Source: UBA9676 sp036005525 (lineage in GTDB: Bacteria > Actinomycetota > Actinomycetes > Streptosporangiales > Streptosporangiaceae). From it: 27,573 bases of DNA. Positions 17,316 through 24,797 of this stretch are shown in pieces (within the stretch, counting starts at the first letter, position 1; every line of letters starts with the position of its first letter). Below the pieces are notes generated by a model that worked only from the letters and a program-made list of their open reading frames with translations, had not been told where the DNA came from and did not search any database. Where the stretch lies: positions 1 to 27,573 of the forward strand of contig DASYQM010000198.1 in assembly GCA_036005525.1 (NCBI GenBank), in the 5' to 3' direction. The translations under genes were made by a program, and so were the position numbers.

Positions 17316-18095
17316 TCAGATGAACTTCTGGGCGGCGAGGAACTCGGCCGCCTTGACACCGCCGTCCCCGTCGTCCTTGACGATCGTGCCCGCCTGGCGG
17401 GGTGGCCGGTTGGCGAAGCTGACCACCTCGGTCGCCGCCGCGCCCAGCCCCACCTGGCCGGGATCGATCCCGGCGTCGGCCAGGCTCAGGGTCTCGACCG
17501 GCTTCTTCTTGGCCGCCATGATTCCCTTGAAGGACGGGTAGCGCGGCTCGTTGATCTTCTCGACCACGCTGATCACCGCGGGCAGGCTCGCCTCGACCTT
17601 GTCGTAACCGTATTCGGTCTGGCGCTGGATCGAGATCGCGGACCCGTCGATCTCCACCTTGCTGGCCAGCGAGAGCTGCGGGGTACCAAGGCGTTCGGCG
17701 AGCATCGCGGCCAGCACACCGGTCCGGGCGTCCGTCGACTCCGAGCCGAGGATGACCAGGTCGAACCCCATGCGGCCCAGCACGGTGGCAAGTGCGAGCG
17801 ACGTGGCGAGCGCGTCAGACCCGGCGAGCTGGTCATCGATCAGGTGGACCGCCTTGTCGGCGCCCATGGACAGCGCCTTGCGGATGGACTCGCTGGCCTT
17901 TTCCGGCCCCATCGACAGGATGGTCACCTCTCCCCCGTGTGCTTCGGCGAGGCGGAGACCTTCCTCGATCGCGTACTCGTCGAGCTCGTTGATGACCCCG
18001 TCGACCGAAGCGCGGTCAAGCCGGGAGTCCTCTGCCCGCAGGGTGCGTTCCGCCCAGGTGTCGGGGACCTGCTTCATGCAGACGACGATGTTCAT
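17316..18095 (-). CDS. etfB: Electron transfer flavoprotein beta subunit
   Basis: AMP-binding subunit (259 residues) of ETF, partner of EtfA. It starts MNIVVCMKQVPDTWAERTL and contains ELDEYAIEEGLRLAE, SMGADKAVHL, LGSESTDARTGVLAAMLAERLG and the conserved VEKINEPRYPSFKGIMAAKKKP. The reading frame stays open to 18236, but the ATG at 18095 fits the family and has AGGAGG at 18109-18114, a rather long 13-base spacing. It is transcribed ahead of etfA, probably from the promoter near 18256-18284. Confidence 0.96.
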   Translation of the reverse strand: MNIVVCMKQVPDTWAERTLRAEDSRLDRASVDGVINELDEYAIEEGLRLAEAHGGEVTILSMGPEKASESIRKALSMGADKAVHLIDDQLAGSDALATSLALATVLGRMGFDLVILGSESTDARTGVLAAMLAERLGTPQLSLASKVEIDGSAISIQRQTEYGYDKVEASLPAVISVVEKINEPRYPSFKGIMAAKKKPVETLSLADAGIDPGQVGLGAAATEVVSFANRPPRQAGTIVKDDGDGGVKAAEFLAAQKFI

Positions 18096-18255
18096 GACCG
18101 GCGGCCGACCTCCTGCTCTTTGCCTTCGCGACCGTGTGCCCACGACTCCGGGCACCGTCAAGACTGCCAAACGCGGCTGCCGGGCACAGCTCCGGGGTGT
18201 CGTCCCACCGTGCCGCCAGCCGGGCGCCCGCGCCACCTCAGCTCGCGGCGCCTAC

Positions 18256-18284
18256 ATGTTACTAGGTAGTAGCTTACTGGCCAA
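18256..18284 (-). promoter_or_regulatory. Candidate promoter of etfBA
   Basis: On the minus strand TTGGCC (18279-18284, overlapping the folD end) is 17 bases from TAACAT (18256-18261) in a short AT-rich patch, giving a ~150-base leader before etfB. A 12-base inverted repeat, TACTA-GG-TAGTA (18260-18271), overlaps the -10 side and could be a regulator site. It rests on sequence match alone. Confidence 0.35.
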
Positions 18285-19128
18285 GGCGCTGCTCGGCCGC
18301 GTCCACCACGTTGGCGAGCAGCATCGCCCTGGTCATCGGGCCCACCCCACCAGGCATCGGCGCCAGGTAACCGGCCACATCGGCCACCTCCGGCGCGATG
18401 TCACCCACCAGCCCGGCGTCGGTCCGGGTGATGCCGACATCCAGCACGGCGGCCCCGGGTTTGACCATGTCCGCGGTGAGCAGGCCCGGCCGGCCGGCGG
18501 CCGCCACCACGATGTCGGCCCGCCGGGTGTGCGCCGCCAGATCCTTGGTGCCGGTGTGGGTGAGGGTAACGGTCGCGTTCTCGCTGCGCCGGGTGAGCAG
18601 CAAGCCCAGCGTCCGCCCGACGGTGATCCCGCGCCCGATGACCGTCACGTCGGCACCGGCGATCGGAACGTCGTAGCGGCGCAGCAGCTCCACGATCCCG
18701 CGCGGGGTGGCCGGCAACGGCCCCGGCTCGCCGAGGACAAGCCGCCCCAGGTTGACCGGGTGCAGGCCGTCGGCGTCCTTGGCCGGGTCCATCCGGAGCA
18801 GCACCCGGTGCGGGTCAAGGCCGGGAGGCAGCGGCAGCTGCACAATGTACCCGGTGCATGCGGCGTCCGCGTTCAGCTCGTCGACCGCCGCCTCCACCTG
18901 CTGCTGGGTGGCGTCCGCCGGCAGGTCGCGGCGGATGCTGGCGATACCCACCTGCTCGCTGTCACGGTGCTTGCCCGCAACGTAGGCGCGGCTGCCCGGA
19001 TCGTCGCCGACCAGCACGGTGCCCAGGCCCGGCACGGTGCCCGCCCTCGTCAGCGCAGCCACGCGCCGGCTGAGATCCTCCTTGATCGCCGCAGCGGTCG
19101 CCCGGCCGTCGAGAATACAGGCGGTCAT
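18274..19128 (-). CDS. folD: Bifunctional methylenetetrahydrofolate dehydrogenase/cyclohydrolase FolD
   Basis: Cytoplasmic enzyme of 284 residues interconverting 5,10-methylene-, methenyl- and 10-formyl-tetrahydrofolate with NADP. The catalytic Tyr/Lys are in AYVAGKHRDSEQVGI. Other blocks are YIVQLPLPPGL, KDADGLHPVNLGRL, the nucleotide-binding VIGRGITVGRTLGLLL and the C-terminal APMPGGVGPMTRAMLLANVV. Start ATG at 19128 has GGGAGG (19135-19140) 6 bases upstream. Its product 10-formyl-THF is the cosubstrate of PurN and PurH, encoded just upstream on the same strand. A 227-base gap with a tandem repeat separates it from purH. Confidence 0.96.
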   Translation of the reverse strand: MTACILDGRATAAAIKEDLSRRVAALTRAGTVPGLGTVLVGDDPGSRAYVAGKHRDSEQVGIASIRRDLPADATQQQVEAAVDELNADAACTGYIVQLPLPPGLDPHRVLLRMDPAKDADGLHPVNLGRLVLGEPGPLPATPRGIVELLRRYDVPIAGADVTVIGRGITVGRTLGLLLTRRSENATVTLTHTGTKDLAAHTRRADIVVAAAGRPGLLTADMVKPGAAVLDVGITRTDAGLVGDIAPEVADVAGYLAPMPGGVGPMTRAMLLANVVDAAEQRLGQ

Positions 19129-19175
19129 CGGGCGCCTCCCGCCGTGATAGCCAAGGCACTTGCCAGGATGCTCAT
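19125..19175 (-). CDS. Possible 16-residue leader ORF overlapping folD
   Basis: ATG at 19175 is preceded by GGAGAGGGG from the last unit of the tandem repeat. The frame runs 16 codons (MSILASALAITAGGAR) and ends in ATGA, overlapping the folD start codon. It could couple translation into folD, but folD has its own good ribosome site and the overlap may be chance. Confidence 0.25.
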   Translation of the reverse strand: MSILASALAITAGGAR

Positions 19176-19307
19176 GAAACCCCTCTCCGGAATGCTCACC
19201 AACTGTTCTCCGGGATCATCACCGAATCCCTCTCCAGGACTGTCACCGAACCCCTCTCCCGGACCGTCACCGAACCCCTCTCCCGGACCGTCACCGAATC
19301 CCTCTCC
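19165..19307 (-). repeat. 24-bp tandem repeat between purH and folD
   Basis: About six units with a 24-base period (19165-19188, 19189-19211 with one base missing, 19212-19235, 19236-19259, 19260-19283, 19284-19307). The three central units are nearly identical and share TCACCGAAYCCCTCTCC; the outer ones decay. On the minus (mRNA) strand each unit carries GGAGAGGGGTTCGGTGAC, so Shine-Dalgarno-like and GTG triplets recur. In one frame it would encode a GEGFGDGP octapeptide repeat, but no start codon serves it. Confidence 0.85.
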
Positions 19308-19355
19308 GCAACCCCCTCAGCCAACCCCCTCGGCGCGAGTGGCAGGCCCAGATGG

Positions 19356-20972
19356 TCAGTGGAAGAAGTGACGGGCGCCGGTGAAGTACAGGCTGACGCC
19401 CGCATCCGCCGCCGCTTGCACCACCTCGTCGTCGCGCACGGACCCGCCAGGCTCAACAATGGCACTCACCCCGGCGCCGGCGAGCACCTGAAGGCCGTCC
19501 GGGAAGGGGAAGAACGCGTCGCTGGCGGCCACGGCCCCGCGGGCTCGTTCCCCGCTGCGGGTCACCGCGAGCCGGGCCGAATCCACCCGGTTGACCTGGC
19601 CCATGCCCACCCCGACGGTGGCCCCGCCGGTAGCGATCAAGATGGCGTTGGACTTCACGCTGCGGCAGGCACGCCACGCGAAGATCAGGTCGGCCATGAC
19701 GTCGCCGGAGGCCGCCGGCCCGGCCTTCAGTTGCCATGTGGCCGGGTCGTCGCCGGGCGCGTCGAGCAGATCCGCGGACTGCATGAGCAGACCACCATCC
19801 AGCTGGCGCCACTCGGTGGGCGCCGCCGCCGCGCGCTCCGGCGGGGGGCAGGTCAGCAGCCGCAGGTTCTTCTTGGCCATGAGCAGTTCCTTGGCGGCGG
19901 GATCGAAGCCGGGCGCCACGACGACCTCGGTGAAGATTTCGGCGATCTGGGCGGCGAGCGCGGCCGTCACCGGGCCGTTGGCGGCGATCACCCCGCCGTA
20001 CGCCGACACCGGGTCGCAGGCGTGCGCCTTGCGGTGGGCGTCCGCCAGGTCGGCCCCGACCGCGATCCCGCACGGATTGGAATGCTTGATGATCGCAACG
20101 CATGGCTCGGTGAACTCGAACGCCGCCCGCCAGGCGGCCGCCGCGTCCACGTAGTTGTTGTAGGACATCGCCTTGCCGTGCACCTGGTCGGCCCCGGCGA
20201 TGCCGGGCGGGCTGGTGGTCCCGAGGTACAGGGCCGCGCGCTGGTGCGGGTTCTCCCCGTAGCGCAGCACTTCCCGCCGGGACCAGAGCGCGGCGACGAC
20301 GTCGGGCCAGCCGGTCTCGGTGGCGGTGCCGTCCGGCGCGTAGACCGAGGCGAACCAGGAGGCGACGGCCGCGTCATAACGGGCGGTGTGCGCGTAAGCC
20401 CGGGCGGCGAGGCGGCGCCGCTGCGCCAGCGTGAACCCGCCCCCAGCAACCGCCTCCGTCACCGCCGCGTACATCGACGGGTCGGTGACGACGGCGACAT
20501 TGGCGTGGTTCTTGGCCGCGGCGCGAACCATGGCCGGGCCGCCGATATCGATCTGCTCCACGCACTCCTCGGCCGTGGCGCCGCTGGCGACGGTCTCCTC
20601 GAACGGGTACAGATTGGACACGAGCAGCTCGAACGGGGCGATCCCGCGTTCCCGGAGTTGCTCGCGGTGCGCGGGCTGGCGCTGGTCGGCGAGCAGGCCG
20701 GCGTGCACCGCGGGATGCAGAGTCTTGACCCGGCCGTCGAGGCACTCGGGGAAGCCGGTCACGTCCTCCACCCGGGTCACGGGCACGTCCGCGGCGCCGA
20801 TCGCCGCCGCCGTGCTGCCGGTGCTGACGATCTCAATCCCCGCCCCGTCCAGCGCCCGCGCCAGGTCGGTGAGCCCGGTCTTGTCATGGACGCTGATCAG
20901 CGCCCGCTTGATGGCAACCTTCTTGACGTCCTCCCCGCTGGCACTGACGGGGATTCCTCCAGCGCGGCTCAC
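19356..20972 (-). CDS. purH: Bifunctional AICAR transformylase/IMP cyclohydrolase PurH with IS-derived N-terminus
   Basis: Catalyses the last two steps of IMP synthesis (538 residues). The IMP cyclohydrolase domain is ~18-215 (KRALISVHDKTGL, STGSTAAAI, GGPAMVRAAAKNH). The AICAR formyltransferase domain follows (RYGENPHQRAALY, IKHSNPCG, DPVSAYGGVIA, SNAILIA). The only usable start is the GTG at 20972, overlapping the tnpB stop in GTGA. Codons 1-16 and two bases of codon 17 come from the right end of the inserted IS element; host sequence resumes at 20922 (KVAIKRALISV). Removing the element gives a TTG start and an N-terminus MTKVAIKRALISV. Expression now presumably uses GGAG in the IS end. Confidence 0.95.
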   Translation of the reverse strand: MSRAGGIPVSASGEDVKKVAIKRALISVHDKTGLTDLARALDGAGIEIVSTGSTAAAIGAADVPVTRVEDVTGFPECLDGRVKTLHPAVHAGLLADQRQPAHREQLRERGIAPFELLVSNLYPFEETVASGATAEECVEQIDIGGPAMVRAAAKNHANVAVVTDPSMYAAVTEAVAGGGFTLAQRRRLAARAYAHTARYDAAVASWFASVYAPDGTATETGWPDVVAALWSRREVLRYGENPHQRAALYLGTTSPPGIAGADQVHGKAMSYNNYVDAAAAWRAAFEFTEPCVAIIKHSNPCGIAVGADLADAHRKAHACDPVSAYGGVIAANGPVTAALAAQIAEIFTEVVVAPGFDPAAKELLMAKKNLRLLTCPPPERAAAAPTEWRQLDGGLLMQSADLLDAPGDDPATWQLKAGPAASGDVMADLIFAWRACRSVKSNAILIATGGATVGVGMGQVNRVDSARLAVTRSGERARGAVAASDAFFPFPDGLQVLAGAGVSAIVEPGGSVRDDEVVQAAADAGVSLYFTGARHFFH

Positions 20973-21070
20973 GTCGCGCTCCGGTGGGTTCCTGCTTCAC
21001 TGGAAACTGCCAGGGCAAGCCCTGGTCTTACGTCTTCTCCACAGGCGTTTAGCCTCTCCGCCCGCCCGGC
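20923..21070 (-). ncRNA. Predicted omegaRNA (reRNA) overlapping the tnpB 3' end
   Basis: TnpB-associated RNAs of this family come from the 3' end of tnpB through the right end. Two stems are visible here: CCAGGGC-AA-GCCCTGG (21010-21025) and TCCCCG/CGGGGA (20932-20937 with 20948-20953), the latter next to the terminal TCAA. The guide would be the host bases just beyond 20923, that is 20922 downward into purH (minus strand GAAGGTTGCCATCAAG). The upstream limit is approximate. Confidence 0.55.
20932..20953 (-). repeat. IS right-end hairpin, inside the purH reading frame
   Basis: A 6-bp stem with a 10-base loop, followed by AGGACGTCAA, matching the subterminal right-end hairpin seen in IS605/IS1341-type elements. 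It is translated as PurH residues ~7-14 (IPVSASGE). Confidence 0.7.
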
Positions 21071-22174
21071 GGTGAGGATATTTCTCGCGGCATTGACGTC
21101 CCGGTCGTGGATCGCACCGCAGGCACCGCACTGCCAGGTGCGGACGCTCAGCGGCTTCGGGCCGTCCCGTGACCCGCACCCAGAGCAGACCTGTGATGTG
21201 GGCACGAACCGGCCGATCCTGTGGAACTCCCGGCCATAGTGGGCCGCTTTCTCCTCGATTAGGCGCAGCAGTTGCGACCATCCGGCATCATGAACGGACT
21301 TGGCGAGTCGGCTACGTGCGAGGCCGGATACGGCGAGGTCTTCGGTGTAGACCGCTTGGTTGTCGCGGACCAGCCGGAGAGCAACCTTGTGCGCATGATC
21401 GAGCCGGGCTTCCCGCACCTTACGGTGCAACACCGCCACCCGGTGGCGGGCCTTCGCCCGGTTCGCGGAATGCTTCTGCTTGCGGGACAGAGCTCGCTGC
21501 GCCCTGGCCAGATGCTGCTGCCGGGCCCGCAGGAATCTCGGGTTGGTGATGATCTCACCGCCTGAGGTGACGGCCAGCCGACCGAGTCCCACATCGATCC
21601 CAATCTCACGCTGGCAGACAGCCAGCGGCGCGGCTTCCCGCTCCACCATGAATGAGGCGTAGTACCGGCCATCCGGTTCGCGGATCACCGTGACCGACGA
21701 CGGCTCACTAGGCAACGGCCGCGACCAGCGGACCTTGATGTCTCCTACCTTCGCCACATATAGCCGCTGGCCGCGCAGGCGGAACCCGTTGCGGGTCAGG
21801 CGGATTGACTGGCGGCCACGCTTGCGGCGGAACCTCGGGTGCCCGGCCCGGCGGCCCTTTCGTTTGCCGGACACTGATTCGAACCAGTTCTGGTAAGCGC
21901 GACGGGCGTCGTTGCATGCCTGCACCAAAGCAACCGACGGGGCGTCGGCCAGCCACGCTCGCCCTGGCGTTTGCTTGGCGAGGGTGATCACCTGGCGCTG
22001 AATCTCGCTGTCCCGGACCTTCTCCCCAGCCGCATGGCATTCTTCCCGCAGCCGCAACGAATCGTTGAACACTACCCGCGCGCAGCCAAACACCCGCGCG
22101 AGGGCTTGCTGCTGCCCAGGCGTGGGCCGCAGACGGTAGCGGTAGCGGACCAGCACAGCATCAGAGCATGCCAT
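20969..22174 (-). CDS. tnpB: TnpB RNA-guided nuclease (IS605 OrfB)
   Basis: Predicted omegaRNA-guided RuvC nuclease of 401 residues, ancestor-type of Cas12. The N-terminus (VRYRYRLRPTPGQQQAL) and the helix-turn-helix-like region are normal. RuvC residues appear intact: Asp194 in EIGIDVGLGRLAV, Glu278 in VYTEDLAVSGL, and the HDRDVNAARNIL block (Asp357/Asp359). The zinc ribbon is CSGCG (Cys330, 333) and CGACG (Cys349, 352). The frame stays open to 22537, but the ATG at 22174 fits the family; its ribosome site is weak. Its TGA (20969-20971) overlaps the purH GTG. The start codon is 6 bases from that of the dead tnpA on the opposite strand. Confidence 0.93.
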   Translation of the reverse strand: MACSDAVLVRYRYRLRPTPGQQQALARVFGCARVVFNDSLRLREECHAAGEKVRDSEIQRQVITLAKQTPGRAWLADAPSVALVQACNDARRAYQNWFESVSGKRKGRRAGHPRFRRKRGRQSIRLTRNGFRLRGQRLYVAKVGDIKVRWSRPLPSEPSSVTVIREPDGRYYASFMVEREAAPLAVCQREIGIDVGLGRLAVTSGGEIITNPRFLRARQQHLARAQRALSRKQKHSANRAKARHRVAVLHRKVREARLDHAHKVALRLVRDNQAVYTEDLAVSGLARSRLAKSVHDAGWSQLLRLIEEKAAHYGREFHRIGRFVPTSQVCSGCGSRDGPKPLSVRTWQCGACGAIHDRDVNAARNILTAGRAERLNACGEDVRPGLALAVSSEAGTHRSAT

Positions 22175-22180
22175 CGGCCT

Positions 22181-22590
22181 GTGACAACTGGTGGCGACTA
22201 CCGGCGAGGCAGGCACGTCGCTAGCGCCCGGCATGCTCACATCGCCTTGGCGACCAAGCACCGTCATGGCGTGCCGACCGCACAGCACCTCAGCTACCCG
22301 GCGACACTGGCCTGGGAGGTGCACGCCGACCCCGGGGCGGTCGTTGCCAGGCGCAGCGGGAAAGACGAACTCCTGCGCCGGCTGATCGAGTACCCGCCGC
22401 AACTTTCCTTGTCCGCGCTGGTGGACTCGCTCAAAGGCGTGCTGACACGCAGGCTCGGCCACCGGTACCGCACGCGCACCCACCACGAACACCGATGGAG
22501 TCCTCCTACCTCGCTGCTTCCAGCAGCGGCGCACCACCGCCGGTCATCGACCAGGACCTAGACCACCAGCGCACACCGAAGAGCAAGCTC
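22181..22590 (+). pseudogene. tnpA: Degenerate tnpA (Y1/HUH transposase of IS200 type)
   Basis: Read from the GTG at 22181, the frame matches IS200 transposases: YRRGRHVASARHAHIALATK, then EYPPQLSLSALVDSLKGVLT and RWS. A one-base deletion near 22498-22501 shifts the continuation (SYLAASSSGAPPPVIDQ) into another frame. The HUH position usually reading DDHVHLLVEYPP is DELLRRLIEYPP, so both histidines are lost. The catalytic QYIEQQ is QDLDHQ, so the tyrosine is Asp. The gene therefore cannot transpose the element. The 3' end is approximate. It is oriented towards the left end, as in IS608-type elements. Confidence 0.8.
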
Positions 22591-22616
22591 CAGCCTGAAC
22601 GCCAGAGTCTGCGCCG

Positions 22617-22627
22617 CCAGATTCTGG
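22617..22627. repeat. Small palindrome at the IS left end
   Basis: CCAGATTCTGG is a perfect 11-bp palindrome (CCAG-ATT-CTGG as a hairpin) at the predicted left boundary beside the TTGAC target. IS605-family left ends need a subterminal hairpin for TnpA recognition. This one is unusually close to the cleavage point, so the assignment is tentative. Confidence 0.35.
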
Positions 22628-23236
22628 TCAACGCCCGACCTTCACCTTCCGGCCCTGGACAGACCATCCTCCGCGGGCCATCGCGCCCACGGTGTCCACG
22701 AGCAACGCCCTCTCGGCCACCTTCACCCGCTCATGCAGCGTCGCCACGTCGTCATCATCGCGGACTGCGACCACCGCCTGCGCGATCACCGGCCCCGTAT
22801 CGGTGCCCGCGTCCACCATGAAGACCGTGCAGCCGGTGACCTTCACCCCGTACTCGAGCGCGTCCCTGACGCCGTGCATGCCGGCGAAGGCCGGCAGCAG
22901 GGCGGGATGGGTGTTGATGAACCGGCCCCCGAACCGGTCGAGGAACGCCGGCCCGACCAGCTTCATGAAACCCGCCGATACCACCAGGTCCGGGTCGAAC
23001 ACAGCACAGCAGTCCGCGAGCGCGCGGTCCCAGGCGGCCCGGGTCGGGTAGTCGGCCACCCGCCGGACGAAGGTGGGCATGCCCGCACGCTCCGCCCGTG
23101 CCAGGCCCTCGACGCCGGAGCGGTCCGCGCCCACCGCCGCCACCACCGCCCCGTAGGACTGCTGGGCACAGGCGTCGATCAGTGCCTGGAGGTTGGTTCC
23201 CGCGCCGGAGACGAGTACCACCAGGCGTGCCGTCAT
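22628..23236 (-). CDS. purN: Phosphoribosylglycinamide formyltransferase PurN
   Basis: Transfers the formyl group of 10-formyl-THF to GAR, the third step of purine synthesis (202 residues). The N-terminal phosphate-binding loop is LVVLVSGAGTNLQALID. Catalytic residues are Asn108 and His110 in FINTHPALLPAF and Asp146 in VDAGTDTGPVIAQ. The ATG at 23236 gives the usual length. The TGA stop lies inside TTGAC, the insertion site of the IS605-type element; the protein end (GRKVKVGR) is intact. Before insertion it would have overlapped purH as TTGA. Confidence 0.96.
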   Translation of the reverse strand: MTARLVVLVSGAGTNLQALIDACAQQSYGAVVAAVGADRSGVEGLARAERAGMPTFVRRVADYPTRAAWDRALADCCAVFDPDLVVSAGFMKLVGPAFLDRFGGRFINTHPALLPAFAGMHGVRDALEYGVKVTGCTVFMVDAGTDTGPVIAQAVVAVRDDDDVATLHERVKVAERALLVDTVGAMARGGWSVQGRKVKVGR

Positions 23237-23298
23237 GCGGCCACCCTAACGGCCGCCGCCGCGCCGGTTGCCGCGCCATCCTGCGAGTAGCGCCCTTG

Positions 23299-24690
23299 TC
23301 AGGGCAGTTCGGACGGGCCCGGCGCCCGGCGCCGCGTGCCATGCCGGGTCTCGCCGTCATCGGCCCACGGATCGACGAAGATCCGGTGGCCGTTGTCGCT
23401 GTGATCGCTTGTCCTGACCCGGAAGCCGTCACCCGCGGCCCCCGGCGCGGCCCGCGCCGCCGCCAGCTCGGGCTCGCGGCGCAGCAGCAGCCAGTTCACG
23501 ATCCCCGCGGCCACGGCGGCGGCGACCCCCGTCTCCAAGGTGGCCACCAGCCCTGCCTGCCAGGCGGACGGCCCGACCACGGCCAGCCGCCCGCTGCCCA
23601 GCGGGCCACCCGAGAATGCTGCCAGGATCCCGATGACAAATCCCGTGGCCACACCGCACGCGAACCCCCACAGCGGGGCAACCTCGGCCGCCGGGCTCGG
23701 CGCCACACGCACCAGCAGCACCCCACCGAACGCCCCGGCGAGGTAGGGCACGGCCAGCACCGCCACCGACGCCCAGCCGGGCACCGAGCCGTGTGCCCCG
23801 GAGGGCAGCGCGGCGAGCAGCGGGAACGCGGGCAGCGGCCCCAGCGCCGCCCCGGTCGGGGCGATCACCGTCCCGGCGCCGAAGGCGAAGCCGGGTCCCA
23901 GCATGAAGCACACCGCCCAGCCAACAGCGTTGGGCACGTAAGCGAGCTGGACAAGCAGGAGAAGGACGGAGCCGACGGCGCCTGCCCCGAGCGCACCGTT
24001 CAGGGCGCTGAATTCCGACAGGTGCGCGGCGAGCGAGGCGCCCGCCAGGATCGCGCCCACGGCCGCGAGCAAGGCCAGCGTCCCAGCCGTGCCGAGGACG
24101 ATGGAACGGGGCCTCGGTGGCAGCAGACGTACCAGGCTGTTCCACGGTGCCAGCGCGCGTGCGCCGCCCAGGCCACCGGCGCACAAGGCGATCAGGAACC
24201 CGGCGATCACCGCCTGCGGCAGCGAGGGGATGGCGAGGGCTGACCGGCTGGCCAGCGCCAGCGCGCCGCAGAGCACCGCGTAGGGAGCGGCGAGCGCCAG
24301 CGCCGCGTAACCGACCTCGGAGAGCCCGGACACCTGTCCCGTCTGCACGACCCATCGCCCGGCCCGCCACAGCAGCGCACCAGGGATCAGCACGAGGCCG
24401 AGCGGGAGCATGCCGACCCGTCCGGCGCCTTCCAGGGCAAAGCCGACGTGATGAGCCGCGAGCCACAGCCCCGTCGTTGTTCGCAGCACGCCCGGGAGCC
24501 CGAGGCCCGCATGCGGGGCGGCGATCCACCCGACCAGCACCAGCGGGGTCAGGATGACCAGCCCGGTGACCATCGCGGCGCACGCAGCCATCGCCCCAGT
24601 GACGGCCAGCGGGCGCGTCGCCCCCGGCAGCTCGTCCGGTGGGCCCTGGCTGTCGCGCGGGTTCGCGCCGGAACGGGCAGGAGCGGTCAC
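23299..24690 (-). CDS. PerM/DUF6350-like multipass membrane protein
   Basis: Integral membrane protein of 463 residues with about ten hydrophobic segments (for example MAACAAMVTGLVILTPLVLVG and AVIAGFLIALCAGGLGGA) and a hydrophilic C-terminal tail rich in charged residues. Its place between sucCD and purN matches Rv0955 (PerM) of M. tuberculosis, implicated in cell division, and DUF6350 proteins of Streptomyces. Assignment rests on topology and gene order more than on motifs. The frame stays open to 24864, but the upstream part is Pro/Arg-rich and unlike the rest; the GTG at 24690 (VTAPARSG) is preferred, with AGGAT upstream. Confidence 0.75.
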   Translation of the reverse strand: MTAPARSGANPRDSQGPPDELPGATRPLAVTGAMAACAAMVTGLVILTPLVLVGWIAAPHAGLGLPGVLRTTTGLWLAAHHVGFALEGAGRVGMLPLGLVLIPGALLWRAGRWVVQTGQVSGLSEVGYAALALAAPYAVLCGALALASRSALAIPSLPQAVIAGFLIALCAGGLGGARALAPWNSLVRLLPPRPRSIVLGTAGTLALLAAVGAILAGASLAAHLSEFSALNGALGAGAVGSVLLLLVQLAYVPNAVGWAVCFMLGPGFAFGAGTVIAPTGAALGPLPAFPLLAALPSGAHGSVPGWASVAVLAVPYLAGAFGGVLLVRVAPSPAAEVAPLWGFACGVATGFVIGILAAFSGGPLGSGRLAVVGPSAWQAGLVATLETGVAAAVAAGIVNWLLLRREPELAAARAAPGAAGDGFRVRTSDHSDNGHRIFVDPWADDGETRHGTRRRAPGPSELP

Positions 24691-24797
24691 AATGCCCAAT
24701 CCTGACAACCGTCCTGGCAGGCACGGCGGAGGCGCGCCGCGGGGAAAGCCGCCCGGCGGACCGCGACCCGCCAAGCTGCGGCGCGCGGGAACTGCGG

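Larger units (their letters stand above)
20923..22626 (-). mobile_element. IS200/IS605-family element inserted between purN and purH
   Basis: A 1,704-bp element oriented by tnpB (left end at 22626, right end at 20923 on the minus strand). Evidence: intact TnpB, a degenerate Y1-type tnpA in the divergent orientation, and a right end with the family's hallmark GAAGCAGGAACC, GGAATCCCC...GGGGAGGACGTCAA hairpin. The left end follows TTGAC (22627-22631), which contains the purN stop, and the right end closes on TCAA. There are no terminal inverted repeats or target duplication, as expected for this family. Joining 22627 directly to 20922 restores in-frame purN and purH. Confidence 0.85.

Noticed and set aside
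19165..19307. CRISPR array
   Set aside because: The units are contiguous with no unique spacers, have a 24-bp period, and no cas genes are nearby. It is a simple tandem repeat.
17659..19371. 570-codon plus-strand frame including a PSPGPSPN repeat
   Set aside because: It runs antisense to etfB and folD; the Pro-Ser repeat is only the translation of the 24-bp DNA repeat.
19196..19465. 89-codon minus-strand frame with RERGSVTV repeats
   Set aside because: Its start lies inside purH in another frame with no ribosome site, and the repeated peptide comes from the DNA repeat.
22175..22537. 121-residue N-terminal extension of TnpB
   Set aside because: This part is antisense to the tnpA remnant and has no TnpB similarity; the family start is near MACSDAVLVRYRYRL.
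22495..22821. Independent 108-codon plus-strand gene
   Set aside because: Its beginning is the frameshifted C-terminal part of the dead tnpA, and the rest is antisense to purN.
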